Shown one piece after another: positions 34,153 through 41,732 of a DNA stretch of 64,000 nucleotides. This DNA comes from Cryobacterium sp. PH29-G1 (GTDB lineage Bacteria; Actinomycetota; Actinomycetes; Actinomycetales; Microbacteriaceae): NCBI RefSeq assembly GCF_030063365.1, contig NZ_JASISY010000002.1:1-64000 (forward strand). The letters run 5' to 3'. Numbering within the stretch: the first letter of the stretch is position 1; every line of letters starts with the position of its first letter. The translations under genes and the position numbers were made by a program. The notes under the pieces are model-generated. The model worked only from the letters and a program-made list of their open reading frames with translations. It was not told where the DNA came from and searched no databases.

Positions 34153-34863
34153 ATGTGTGGTCGAATCATCATTACCGATACGGCGCCCGATCTGGCGGCC
34201 ATGTTCGATGTCGAACACGAGGGGGAGAATCTGCCGGAACCGTCGTGGAATATCCGGCCCACCGAGCAGATTCCGATCGTGCTCGAATCCGCGCGCACGG
34301 ATCCGGCAGTGCGGAGGTTGGAATCGGCTCGCTGGTCATTGATTCCATCGTTCGCGACGGAATCAAGATCAAAGTTTCCCACCTTCAACGCTCGTGCCGA
34401 AACCGCCGCCGAGAAGCCGACCTTCAAGACCTCGGTGCGGTCACGGCGTGCCCTCGTTCCGGCCACGGGCTACTTCGAGTGGCACACCGAGGGCACCGTG
34501 AAGACCCCATACTTCATTCACTCCGACGACGGCATGCCGCTTGCCTTCGCCGGCTTGTATTCCTGGTGGAAGAATCCGGCTGCAGCCGACACCGATCCGA
34601 CCCGTTGGGTGCTGTCGGCTACTATTCTGACGACGGATGCCCAGGGGCCGCTCGCGCGCCTTCACGACCGCACCCCCGTTGTTCTGCCGGAAGAGTGGTG
34701 GGACCAATGGTTGGATCCGGCCACCGCCGGCGATCAGACGTTCGTTGATGCCGCTGTTGCGTCCTCTCGCCCGGTGCTGGAGTCGCTCAACTTCTACGAG
34801 GTTGCCCCCGTTACCGGCAACGGCCCCGAACTGATCGAGCCGGTCGACGCCGTTTCGATGTAA
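34153..34863 (+). CDS. SOS response-associated peptidase (SRAP/YedK/HMCES family)
   Basis: The 236-residue protein has the full catalytic set of SRAP proteins: Cys2 (MCGR), Asn in NARAET, Glu in GYFEW and His in LHDRTPVVLP. It crosslinks to abasic sites in single-stranded DNA through Cys2 and protects them from cleavage. WNIRPTEQIPIV and RWSLIP are also typical. It is divergent from DUF3097, which is therefore a candidate partner in the same DNA-repair response. Confidence 0.95.
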   Translation: MCGRIIITDTAPDLAAMFDVEHEGENLPEPSWNIRPTEQIPIVLESARTDPAVRRLESARWSLIPSFATESRSKFPTFNARAETAAEKPTFKTSVRSRRALVPATGYFEWHTEGTVKTPYFIHSDDGMPLAFAGLYSWWKNPAAADTDPTRWVLSATILTTDAQGPLARLHDRTPVVLPEEWWDQWLDPATAGDQTFVDAAVASSRPVLESLNFYEVAPVTGNGPELIEPVDAVSM

Positions 34864-34882
34864 TCGCGGGCGGCACCAACCG

Positions 34883-34924
34883 GTACGCTCGAATCTGTAC
34901 GATCAAACCAGTACGTTCAAATCA
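34883..34924. repeat. Three imperfect 14-bp direct repeats (iteron-like)
   Basis: Copies at 34883-34896, 34897-34910 and 34911-34924 all begin GTACG-N-TC, followed by AA at the same offset, with exact 14-bp periodicity. They lie in the 106-bp gap before the 54-aa membrane protein, so they look like operator repeats. Confidence 0.65.
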
Positions 34925-34969
34925 GTGACGTGACGAAATTCCGCGGGCGCTGCCGTGAAAGGACCACCC

Positions 34970-35134
34970 ATGAACATTGTCGCCTTCGTCGTTGCGTTTG
35001 CGATCTTCGTTGTCGGTTTCTGGCTGTTCGGCCTGGCCTTCACGGTTACCTCGCTGATGGCTCCGATCTTCATCGGCGGAATCCTGTGCGTGTCCATCGC
35101 CATGGCCATTCCGTTCCACCTGCTGCGCAACTAA
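34970..35134 (+). CDS. Small membrane protein, 54 aa
   Basis: ATG at 34970 to TAA at 35132-35134 gives a 54-residue protein with two hydrophobic helices (FVVAFAIFVVGFWLFGLAFTV and LMAPIFIGGILCVSIAMAIPF) and a short basic end. AAAGGA lies 7 nt before the start, a good ribosome-binding site, and there is an iteron-like repeat upstream. Coding potential is supported by strong hydrophobicity and GC-rich third positions (GTC, TTC, ATC). I do not recognise the family and no function can be assigned. Confidence 0.72.
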   Translation: MNIVAFVVAFAIFVVGFWLFGLAFTVTSLMAPIFIGGILCVSIAMAIPFHLLRN

Positions 35135-35177
35135 TAGCGCGAGGCGCGTCCCACGGCACGAGTGGTGCCCGGCGCGA

Positions 35178-35825
35178 CTAGTGCAGCAGAGCCGCCACGA
35201 GGTTGATCAGCGTGGCCAGGATCACCGATCCGAACGGAAATGACAGCAGGGCGTGCCGCAGCGTCGTCATTCTCAGCGAGTGAGTCTGAATGCTCGTGTC
35301 CGAGACCTGGTAGGTCATGCCGATGGTGAACGCGAGGTAGGCGAAGTCGCTGTACCGTGGCGCCGCGGACTGATTAAAATTGATGCCGCCGGGGGAGCCG
35401 CTGTAGTACAGCGACGCGTAGCGCAGCGTGAAAAGGGTGTGGATCAGCACCCAGGACAGGGCAACGCTGGCAATGGCCACACCGGCCAGCAGGCCGCGCT
35501 GTGACCCCGAGGTCACCGTCGTGCCCAGGAGCAAAACCCCGATCGCACCGAGACTTGCCAGCCCGGCGAGGAGAATGAGAAACTCCGAGACACCCCGAGA
35601 GGGATCTTCACGGGTCGCATGACGGGCAGTCAAGTCAGCGTCCTGTCGGCCGATAACGATCCAGACCCAGCCGATGTAGGTAATGCAGGCGGCCGCCCAG
35701 CCGAGGATTACTGCGAGGGCCCAATCTCCCCGAATGCTCACCGCCACCGCCACGACGACTCCGACGACGAGCATAACGACCAGCCGCGTACCGGACCGGT
35801 GCAGGGGTGTAAATGGAATGGTCAC
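35178..35825 (-). CDS. DUF1345 family membrane protein
   Basis: The 215-residue protein has five or six predicted transmembrane helices and the DUF1345 motif YSDFAYLAFTIGMTYQVSDTSI; LIHTLFTLRYASLYY precedes it. The family is found in many bacteria with no established function. The start is GTG. It converges with the 54-aa protein gene and is divergent from the J-domain gene. Confidence 0.88.
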   Translation of the reverse strand: MTIPFTPLHRSGTRLVVMLVVGVVVAVAVSIRGDWALAVILGWAAACITYIGWVWIVIGRQDADLTARHATREDPSRGVSEFLILLAGLASLGAIGVLLLGTTVTSGSQRGLLAGVAIASVALSWVLIHTLFTLRYASLYYSGSPGGINFNQSAAPRYSDFAYLAFTIGMTYQVSDTSIQTHSLRMTTLRHALLSFPFGSVILATLINLVAALLH

Positions 35826-35957
35826 AGGCTGATCGTGGCATATAACGGCCGGTCAACCGCAGAGGGATCCCTCGGCGCGGTGTCAGAATCCCGCGGTAAT
35901 GTTAGTTTCCGATCGATTTCGCCTCGATTGCCCCGAACCCGAAAGGTCCAGCCTCGG

Positions 35958-36893
35958 ATGCAAGACAGTCCCGCCGCATCCACCCCCTACGAGGTCCTCG
36001 GCGTGAGTCCGACCGCGACCGACGATGAGTTGCGTCGCGCCTATCGGCTGTTGTTGCGTCAAACCCACCCCGACGTGGGCGGCAGCGCAACAAAATTCCA
36101 CGCCGTGCAACTTGCCTGGGAGCGCATCGGCAGTCCGGAGAACCGCGCGGCCTACGATCGTCGGCGCTTCGATAGTGCCGATCAGGCCCCCACGGCGGAT
36201 TCCTACGCCGCCCCCTCCGCGCGCGGCCCGGCCACGAAGTCCAGCCTGAAAACCCGCATGCACGGTCACCCCGGCGGCCAAGCGCGGCTGCGATACCTCG
36301 ATTTAGTGCGCGAATGGGCTGGCCGCGGCACGGTCATCGACGACCCGTACGACCCCGCCCTGATTCGCAGCGCCCCACGCCTGGTTCGCCACTGCCTCGC
36401 CAAGGCCCTCGCCGAAGAGGCCACCGCCCAGCTTGTCGCCAACCTCGGCATCGGTTTCACCGCCTGGCACGACATCGACACCGGTGGTCAGACCGACAAA
36501 CTCGACCACATCATTCTCGGCCCGGCCGGCCTGTTCGGCATTCTTTCGGAGGATTGGGGCGGCAGCGTGCAGCTGCGCCGCGGTGAACTGGTCGGCGACG
36601 AGATCCCCGAGCAGGAACGCCCGATCCATCTGTTTGATGCCGCAGCCCGGATGATCGCCCGGAGTTTGAAGGTGCGCTTCACCGCCCTCATCGTAGTCCT
36701 GCCAGACGGAGCCCTCGAGGAACCCCTGTCGCTGCCCAAACGGGGCCGGCGGCCAATGACCATCGTCATCCCGAGGTCCCGTCTGGTCGGCGTGCTGCGC
36801 GAAGGACTGGCCGGCATGGAGCGCGGCAGTTTCGAGAAGGTTTTTGAGTTGCGGAGCACGCTGCAGAACGGCATCCGCTTCGTCAACACCTAA
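35958..36893 (+). CDS. J-domain protein fused to a degenerate NERD-like domain
   Basis: The 311-residue protein has an N-terminal J domain (YEVLGVSPTATDDELRRAYRLLLRQTHPDVGG; HPD at residues 37-39) and, after a low-complexity linker at about 70-100, a C-terminal region with the NERD layout (LAEEATAQLVANLG, DKLDHIILGPAGLFGILSEDWGG, residues 150-215). In typical NERD proteins the strand after LDHI carries ExK catalytic residues (VIEVKNW). Here it reads LSED, so the nuclease site is probably lost. The J domain suggests recruitment of DnaK. The ATG at 35958 was chosen because the J domain starts close by. Confidence 0.78.
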   Translation: MQDSPAASTPYEVLGVSPTATDDELRRAYRLLLRQTHPDVGGSATKFHAVQLAWERIGSPENRAAYDRRRFDSADQAPTADSYAAPSARGPATKSSLKTRMHGHPGGQARLRYLDLVREWAGRGTVIDDPYDPALIRSAPRLVRHCLAKALAEEATAQLVANLGIGFTAWHDIDTGGQTDKLDHIILGPAGLFGILSEDWGGSVQLRRGELVGDEIPEQERPIHLFDAAARMIARSLKVRFTALIVVLPDGALEEPLSLPKRGRRPMTIVIPRSRLVGVLREGLAGMERGSFEKVFELRSTLQNGIRFVNT

Positions 36894-36897
36894 GCGA

Positions 36898-37776
36898 TCA
36901 GCCTGGCAGGGCCAGCTTGTCGACCCAGTAACGCAAAAACGTCGCCCCGGCCTCATCGTGGATCTGGTCGCCGATCACGATGACCGGGTACGGTCGATCC
37001 AAAATTCCGTCGGAGGGCCGCACATCGACGTGAGACACGTCGTATCCGGCCTCGTGCAGGTGGTCGGCCATGCGGTAGTCGCTGCGAGAATCGCCGACCG
37101 AACGCCAGAGCCGGGGCAACGGCCCGCTCTGCGCGAAGTAGGCCAGCGCGCGCTTCGCTGCGTGGTCCTTGTCGAGCGTGACCGATTCGATGTCGGTGGA
37201 GATGATCGTGGCATCCAGCCGAAACGGAATCTCGCCCGACGCATCCGCAGATTCTCGATCATTGAAACGCACACCGAGACCGTGCTTGACCATGATGGCA
37301 AAGGCCGCGTCGTTGAACTCGGGCTGCCGGGTAAGAAAATCGGCATGGCTCACGTCGGTGCGCTGCTCGACCGAGATCATGGCCTGCTTGGTTTCATCGA
37401 AAAACATCTCGGTCGCAAACGACGCGGTGACCAGTTCGCGCACCTCGGTGATGACCGCCTGGGGCAGCGCGACGGCCCGGTCGACTTCAACCTCTCCCAT
37501 ACCGTCCGCGCCGATCGGAAACCACACGGCGCCCTTCTCGCAGACGCCGTACATGCGAAAGTTTGCGGGTAGCCCGGCGGCCACGAGCGGGGCGACGACC
37601 TGCTCGCGGATGAAGTCGGCTGACCGGCCGGTGATGAAGGCGATCGGTACATGAGCGGTCGCGAGGGTGATCAGATCGGTCAGAATACTCGAAGTGGCGA
37701 TGGTGCGCGTGATCGGGCTCGCAATCGGGCCGTCGACGTCGAGGAGCAGTCCCAGCGGGGACACAGGCGTAGGCAT
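36898..37776 (-). CDS. HAD-superfamily hydrolase (sugar-phosphatase-like)
   Basis: The 292-residue protein has HAD motif I LLLDVDGPIASP (two Asp), motif II FITGRS, Lys in a cap region and motif IV VGDSRSDYRMADHL. The order and the large cap between motifs II and III fit the IIB group (trehalose-6-phosphate- or sucrose-phosphatase-like). It might dephosphorylate a sugar phosphate; the trehalose link to treS is only suggestive. It converges with the J-domain gene with 4 bp between stops. Confidence 0.8.
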   Translation of the reverse strand: MPTPVSPLGLLLDVDGPIASPITRTIATSSILTDLITLATAHVPIAFITGRSADFIREQVVAPLVAAGLPANFRMYGVCEKGAVWFPIGADGMGEVEVDRAVALPQAVITEVRELVTASFATEMFFDETKQAMISVEQRTDVSHADFLTRQPEFNDAAFAIMVKHGLGVRFNDRESADASGEIPFRLDATIISTDIESVTLDKDHAAKRALAYFAQSGPLPRLWRSVGDSRSDYRMADHLHEAGYDVSHVDVRPSDGILDRPYPVIVIGDQIHDEAGATFLRYWVDKLALPG

Positions 37777-37880
37777 TTCGCCATTGTTGCACGTGCCTGC
37801 CGTACCTGCCCGGCATGTTCCGGCGCCGCCCGTACCGCGGATGCCGCACCCGCACCCGCAAGCGCCTATCGTTGTTCGAG

Positions 37881-38261
37881 ATGATTACGCGACGAGAAGT
37901 AGCCCTCCGCCTGGATATTCCGCTGGAGATGGCGGCACGCCACGGTATTCCCTCGCGCCTCAGCGAGGCTCAGCTGGCCAAACTCGAGGCCGAACCGCCC
38001 GCGTGGCTGGTGCAGTCGCGCGCCAATCGCACCGGTAAGAAGCCCGTCTGGGTTCAGCTCACCTGCACGATCTGTGGCTATACCGAAGCCGTGCGCCCGA
38101 AGAAATGGTGGCCGACGTTCACCTACATCAGTTGCTCGAACCATGGTTTTGATGAGCTTCCCGAGCCTGCTGCGGGGTTCGGTCGCACCGAGTGCGACGG
38201 CATCGGTAGCCAGTTCATCGGCATCACCGACGAGGCGCTGAGCCAGGGCAACCCCACCTGA
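37881..38261 (+). CDS. Conserved actinobacterial protein with DUF5997-like N-terminus and Cys motif
   Basis: The 126-residue protein begins with REVALRLDIPLEMAARHGIPSRLSEAQLAKLEAEPPAWL, similar to the repeat module of DUF5997. The rest has a CTICGY pair, the aromatic-rich segment KKWWPTFTYISCSNHG and a further Cys (TECDG), so a small zinc ribbon is likely. No function is known. The ATG at 37881 has TATCGT 8 nt upstream. Confidence 0.68.
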   Translation: MITRREVALRLDIPLEMAARHGIPSRLSEAQLAKLEAEPPAWLVQSRANRTGKKPVWVQLTCTICGYTEAVRPKKWWPTFTYISCSNHGFDELPEPAAGFGRTECDGIGSQFIGITDEALSQGNPT

Positions 38262-38361
38262 CCTGCGGCCGAGCACCTGAAAATACCCTGATCGCTCAGC
38301 CGGTCTGCACCGCCGTGGCGTACCATCTCGGTATGAATCGGAATGCCGGAGGTCGATGATC

Positions 38362-39504
38362 GTGTCTCGCAATTCACTCAAGTGGCTCCCCGCCCTGGTC
38401 GTGCCGGTCGTCGTGGTCGGTGCCATCATCGCCGTACCGCTTCAGGCTGGGGCCGCCGTTGACCTTCCCGACAAAACACCCGAGCAGGTTCTGCTGCTGG
38501 TGAACGACAGTACGGTGTCGACTTTCTCCGGAACGATCGCGCAATCCTCTGACCTTGGTCTGCCGTCGCTGGACCTCGGCGCTGGCATGACCGGGGCCGC
38601 GCCGACCGACGGGAGCACGGCGGCACCCGGGCCAGAGTCTGCCGCTGTCCTGACCACGGCACTGGAACTGCTGAGCGGGTCGCACGAGTTTCGCGTGTAT
38701 GTCAGCGACCCGAGCACGTCTCGAATTCAGGTCATGGACCACCTGGCCGAGCGTGACCTAGTCCGCAACGGAAGTGACGTTTGGCTGTACGACTCCAGCA
38801 GCAACGCGGCCACCCACCTGAGCGTTCCGGCGCAACTTTCCGCCACCGCTGCGGCGAAGTTCGCCGAATTGGAGTCGCAACTCCCGACCGATCTGTCGAC
38901 CCCGGCGCAACTCGCTGAACGCTTCCTCGGCGATCTCGATCCGAGCACGACCGTCTCGGTCGGTACCGACACCCGGGTCGCCGGACGCGGCGTCTACCAG
39001 TTAGTACTCACTCCCAAGGCGACCGACACCCTGGTCGCATCCGTTTCAATCGCGGTCGATGCTGAGACCGGCCTGCCGCTGCAGGTAACCGTGCTGGCGC
39101 AGGGGCAAGCTGCCCCGGCACTACAGGTCGGTTTCACCGCCATTGACTTCGCGCAACCCGCCGCCGACCTGTTCAATTTTGTACCGCCGGCCACCGCCAC
39201 GGTGACGGAGCAGGCCCTCCCTGCCATGCCCGACGCCGCGTCGCGTGACCACGCGGAGGCTACCGCCCCCGCAGCGGGTGACCTGCCCACCGTGACGGGA
39301 ACCGGCTGGTCGAGCATCGTTGAAATCCCCGCCGCCGCGGTGCCCGCCGAATTGAGCGGCAATCCCATGCTGGAACAGCTGACCCAGGCCGTTGACGGCG
39401 GTCGGGCCCTGACCACATCGCTGCTGAGCGTCTTCCTCGCTCAGGACGGGCGCGTCTTCGCCGGCGCGGTTCCGCTGCCTGTGCTTCAGGCAGCCGCGGG
39501 ATGA
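38362..39504 (+). CDS. LolA-like outer-surface/periplasmic protein (DUF2092-type)
   Basis: The 380-residue protein has an N-terminal signal segment (WLPALVVPVVVVGAIIAVPLQAGAAV) and a LolA-like beta-sheet domain with DKTPEQVLLLVN, the segment DLVRNGSDVWLYDSSSN, and TDTLVASVSIAVDAETGLPLQV. Fold members bind lipids or lipoproteins. It precedes an ABC ATPase and permease, an arrangement widespread in Actinobacteria, so it may supply or receive the transported molecule. The GTG at 38362 has GGAGG 9 nt upstream; the ATG at 38356 is an alternative with only 3 nt spacing. Confidence 0.8.
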   Translation: MSRNSLKWLPALVVPVVVVGAIIAVPLQAGAAVDLPDKTPEQVLLLVNDSTVSTFSGTIAQSSDLGLPSLDLGAGMTGAAPTDGSTAAPGPESAAVLTTALELLSGSHEFRVYVSDPSTSRIQVMDHLAERDLVRNGSDVWLYDSSSNAATHLSVPAQLSATAAAKFAELESQLPTDLSTPAQLAERFLGDLDPSTTVSVGTDTRVAGRGVYQLVLTPKATDTLVASVSIAVDAETGLPLQVTVLAQGQAAPALQVGFTAIDFAQPAADLFNFVPPATATVTEQALPAMPDAASRDHAEATAPAAGDLPTVTGTGWSSIVEIPAAAVPAELSGNPMLEQLTQAVDGGRALTTSLLSVFLAQDGRVFAGAVPLPVLQAAAG

Positions 39505-39532
39505 CCTCCCTCGGCACCAGACACAGCGCGCT

Positions 39533-40513
39533 GTGATCGGTCAGACCCCGGCCCTCGGCCTTGGTGCTGACCGTGCCATCGAGACCCGGGGACTCACGAA
39601 ACGCTTCGGCAGCCAAACGGCCGTGAACGGTATCGACCTCGCAGTGCCGCGAGGATCGGTGTTCGGCTTTCTCGGGCCGAATGGTTCGGGAAAGACGACG
39701 ACCATTCGTATGCTGCTGGCGCTGACCCAAGCGAGCAGCGGCACGATTTCCTTGCTTGGCCACGACATGCCCGCCCGTCTGCACGAGGTGCTGCCCCGCG
39801 TGGGGGCGCTCGTTGAGGGGCCGGCGTTCTATCCCTTTCTCTCCGGTGCAGCGAACCTGCGCCGGCTCGACACCGCCGATCGGCATGCCCCGAGCGGCAC
39901 CCGCCGAGCGCGGGTGCAGCTCGCCCTCGAACGGGTGGGCCTGTCCCACGCGGCCGATAAGAAAGTGCACGCGTATTCCCTCGGTATGAAGCAGCGCCTC
40001 GGCATCGCCAACGCCCTACTGCTGCCGCGGGACCTCCTCATCCTCGATGAGCCCACGAACGGCCTCGACCCTCAGGGCACCCGAGAGGTACGCAGCCTCG
40101 TACGTTCGTTGGCTGCCGAGGGCACGACAGTGTTCGTCTCCAGCCATCTGCTCGCCGAGGTCGAGCAGATGTGCACGCACGCTGCCGTCATGAGCGCGGG
40201 CACTCTCGTCGCCCAGGGCACCCTGGCGGCATTGCGGCAGGTCGGCGAGAGCCGGGTTCGCGTTCGCACACCGGATGCCGCGGGCGCCGTGCGGGTACTG
40301 ACCCACCTCGGCCTGGACCCAGCTCCCACGACGATCGATGAGAATGATCCGGTTGTCGTCGCACCGCTCAATGGGGCCCACTGGCAGCCTGAGGCCATCG
40401 TGACTGCACTCGTGGCCGGCGGGGTACGAATTCGTGGTTTCGCCATCGAAGAGCCGACTCTCGAAGAACGTTTCGTCGCACTGACCGGGGAGGGTTTTGA
40501 TGTCGTCCAGTGA
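39533..40513 (+). CDS. ABC transporter ATP-binding protein (DrrA/CcmA-like exporter)
   Basis: The 326-residue ATPase has Walker A GPNGSGKTT, the signature YSLGMKQRL (deviating from LSGGQ in the exporter manner), Walker B LLILDEPTNGLDPQG and switch His in VSSHLLAEVEQM. The C-terminal 80 residues form the extra domain common to DrrA-type exporters. It starts with GTG and overlaps the permease gene by 14 bp. With the LolA-like protein and the permease it forms a three-gene export cassette. Confidence 0.9.
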   Translation: MIGQTPALGLGADRAIETRGLTKRFGSQTAVNGIDLAVPRGSVFGFLGPNGSGKTTTIRMLLALTQASSGTISLLGHDMPARLHEVLPRVGALVEGPAFYPFLSGAANLRRLDTADRHAPSGTRRARVQLALERVGLSHAADKKVHAYSLGMKQRLGIANALLLPRDLLILDEPTNGLDPQGTREVRSLVRSLAAEGTTVFVSSHLLAEVEQMCTHAAVMSAGTLVAQGTLAALRQVGESRVRVRTPDAAGAVRVLTHLGLDPAPTTIDENDPVVVAPLNGAHWQPEAIVTALVAGGVRIRGFAIEEPTLEERFVALTGEGFDVVQ

Positions 40514-41375
40514 GGTTGTACCGCCGGCGACGGCCACCGCAGATTCTTCGCGTCGCGGGGCCGGATGGGACCTGCTCGGCTCTGAAATCTCGGTATTGTT
40601 TCGCCGACGCCGTACGTGGGCCATGCTGGTCGCCATTGCGCTCATCCCGATCCTGTTGGCCGTCGCGGTGCGTTTGTCGTCATCGACGCTCGCCCCCGGG
40701 CAGGGACCACCCTTTCTCGACCGCGTAGCCCAGAACGGCCTGTTTGTCAGCTTCACCGCGATGGTCGTCGCCATTCCGCTATTTCTGCCGCTCACCATCG
40801 GTGTGGTAGCCGGAGACACCATCGCTGGCGAGGCCGGACTCGGTACCCTCAGGTACCTTCTCGTGGCCCCAGCCGGCCGGGTACGGCTGCTCCTGGTCAA
40901 GTACACCGGGGCGGCCCTGTTCTGCCTCGTTGCCACGCTGACGCTCACGGTATCCGGCGCGCTCATTGGCGCAGCGCTGTTCCCGGTCGGCCCGGTCACA
41001 CTGTTGTCGGGTGACACTATCAGTGTGACCGAATCGCTCTTGCGCTCGCTGCTGGTGGCTGCTTATGTCACCGTGTCGCTGCTGGGATTGTCGATGATCG
41101 GCCTGTTCATCTCCACTCTCACTGATGTTCCGGTGGGAGCCATGGCAGCGACGATCGTGGTGTCGGTCGTCGCGCAGATCCTCGATGTGATCCCTCAACT
41201 GGATTGGTTGCACCCCTGGCTGTTCAGCCACTACTGGCTCGGGTTCGCCGACCTGCTGCGTCAGCCGATTGACCTCGGCTCGTTTGGCCAGAATGCGATC
41301 GTGCAGGTGTGCTATCTGGCTATTTTTGGGGCGTTGGCCTACAGCCGGTTTGTGACGAAAGATATTTTGTCCTGA
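40500..41375 (+). CDS. ABC transporter permease
   Basis: The 291-residue permease has six hydrophobic segments (TWAMLVAIALIPILLAVAV, VSFTAMVVAIPLFLPLTIGVVAG, GAALFCLVATLTLTVSGALIG, AAYVTVSLLGLSMIGLFI, VGAMAATIVVSVVAQIL, VQVCYLAIFGALAY), an ABC-2 type exporter layout with the typical DTIAGEAGLGTLRYLLVAP. It starts with ATG at 40500, GGAGG upstream, inside the end of the ATPase gene. It is followed by a long hairpin at 41465. Confidence 0.9.
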   Translation: MSSSEVVPPATATADSSRRGAGWDLLGSEISVLFRRRRTWAMLVAIALIPILLAVAVRLSSSTLAPGQGPPFLDRVAQNGLFVSFTAMVVAIPLFLPLTIGVVAGDTIAGEAGLGTLRYLLVAPAGRVRLLLVKYTGAALFCLVATLTLTVSGALIGAALFPVGPVTLLSGDTISVTESLLRSLLVAAYVTVSLLGLSMIGLFISTLTDVPVGAMAATIVVSVVAQILDVIPQLDWLHPWLFSHYWLGFADLLRQPIDLGSFGQNAIVQVCYLAIFGALAYSRFVTKDILS

Positions 41376-41464
41376 TTTTCAGAACCGATAGTTTTTCGGA
41401 AGTTTTTTTCGACGATCGCGGTAGAAAGAAAATCGCGGTGGTCAGACAAACGGTGGTTAACGAG

Positions 41465-41495
41465 ACAAGGCCGGATCCATGGGATCCGGCCTTGT
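41465..41495. terminator. 14-bp perfect-stem hairpin between permease and tRNA-Leu
   Basis: ACAAGGCCGGATCC pairs exactly with GGATCCGGCCTTGT around a 3-nt loop. There is no T-run. It lies 90 bp after the permease stop and 47 bp after the 3' end of the convergent tRNA gene, so it could stop transcription from both sides. Confidence 0.6.
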
Positions 41496-41541
41496 GAACT
41501 GTCTCAACCAGTCCTCGTTGATTTCTCAAAAGAAATCTCCG

Positions 41542-41626
41542 TGTCCGAGATGGGAATTGAACCCACACGCCCTTAACGGGCACTGGCACCTCAAGCCAGC
41601 GCGTCTACCAATTCCGCCACCCGGAC
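41542..41626 (-). tRNA. tRNA-Leu (anticodon GAG)
   Basis: The minus-strand gene spans 85 nt. The 7-bp acceptor stem GTCCGGG pairs with CTCGGAC (one G-T pair), followed by discriminator A. The D-arm region has GGCGGAATTGGTAGACGC. The anticodon stem CTGGC/GCCAG encloses the loop TTGAGGT (anticodon GAG, decoding CTC and CTT). A long variable arm CCCGTTAAGGGC is diagnostic for Leu. The T-arm is GTGGGTTCAATTCCCAT. CCA is not encoded. Confidence 0.97.
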
Positions 41627-41720
41627 TGGGTGAAACGGCCTCCGGATGAACCGGCTGCCGAGGTAATAACTTAGCACGGATTAGAACCCACATTGTGTCA
41701 CTGCCCACGGCACCGACGGG

Positions 41721-41726
41721 TAGCGT
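41721..41726 (+). promoter_or_regulatory. Probable -10 box of the M20 peptidase gene
   Basis: TAGCGT lies 6 nt before the ATG at 41733; leaderless layout. Confidence 0.35.
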
Positions 41727-41732
41727 TTGATC

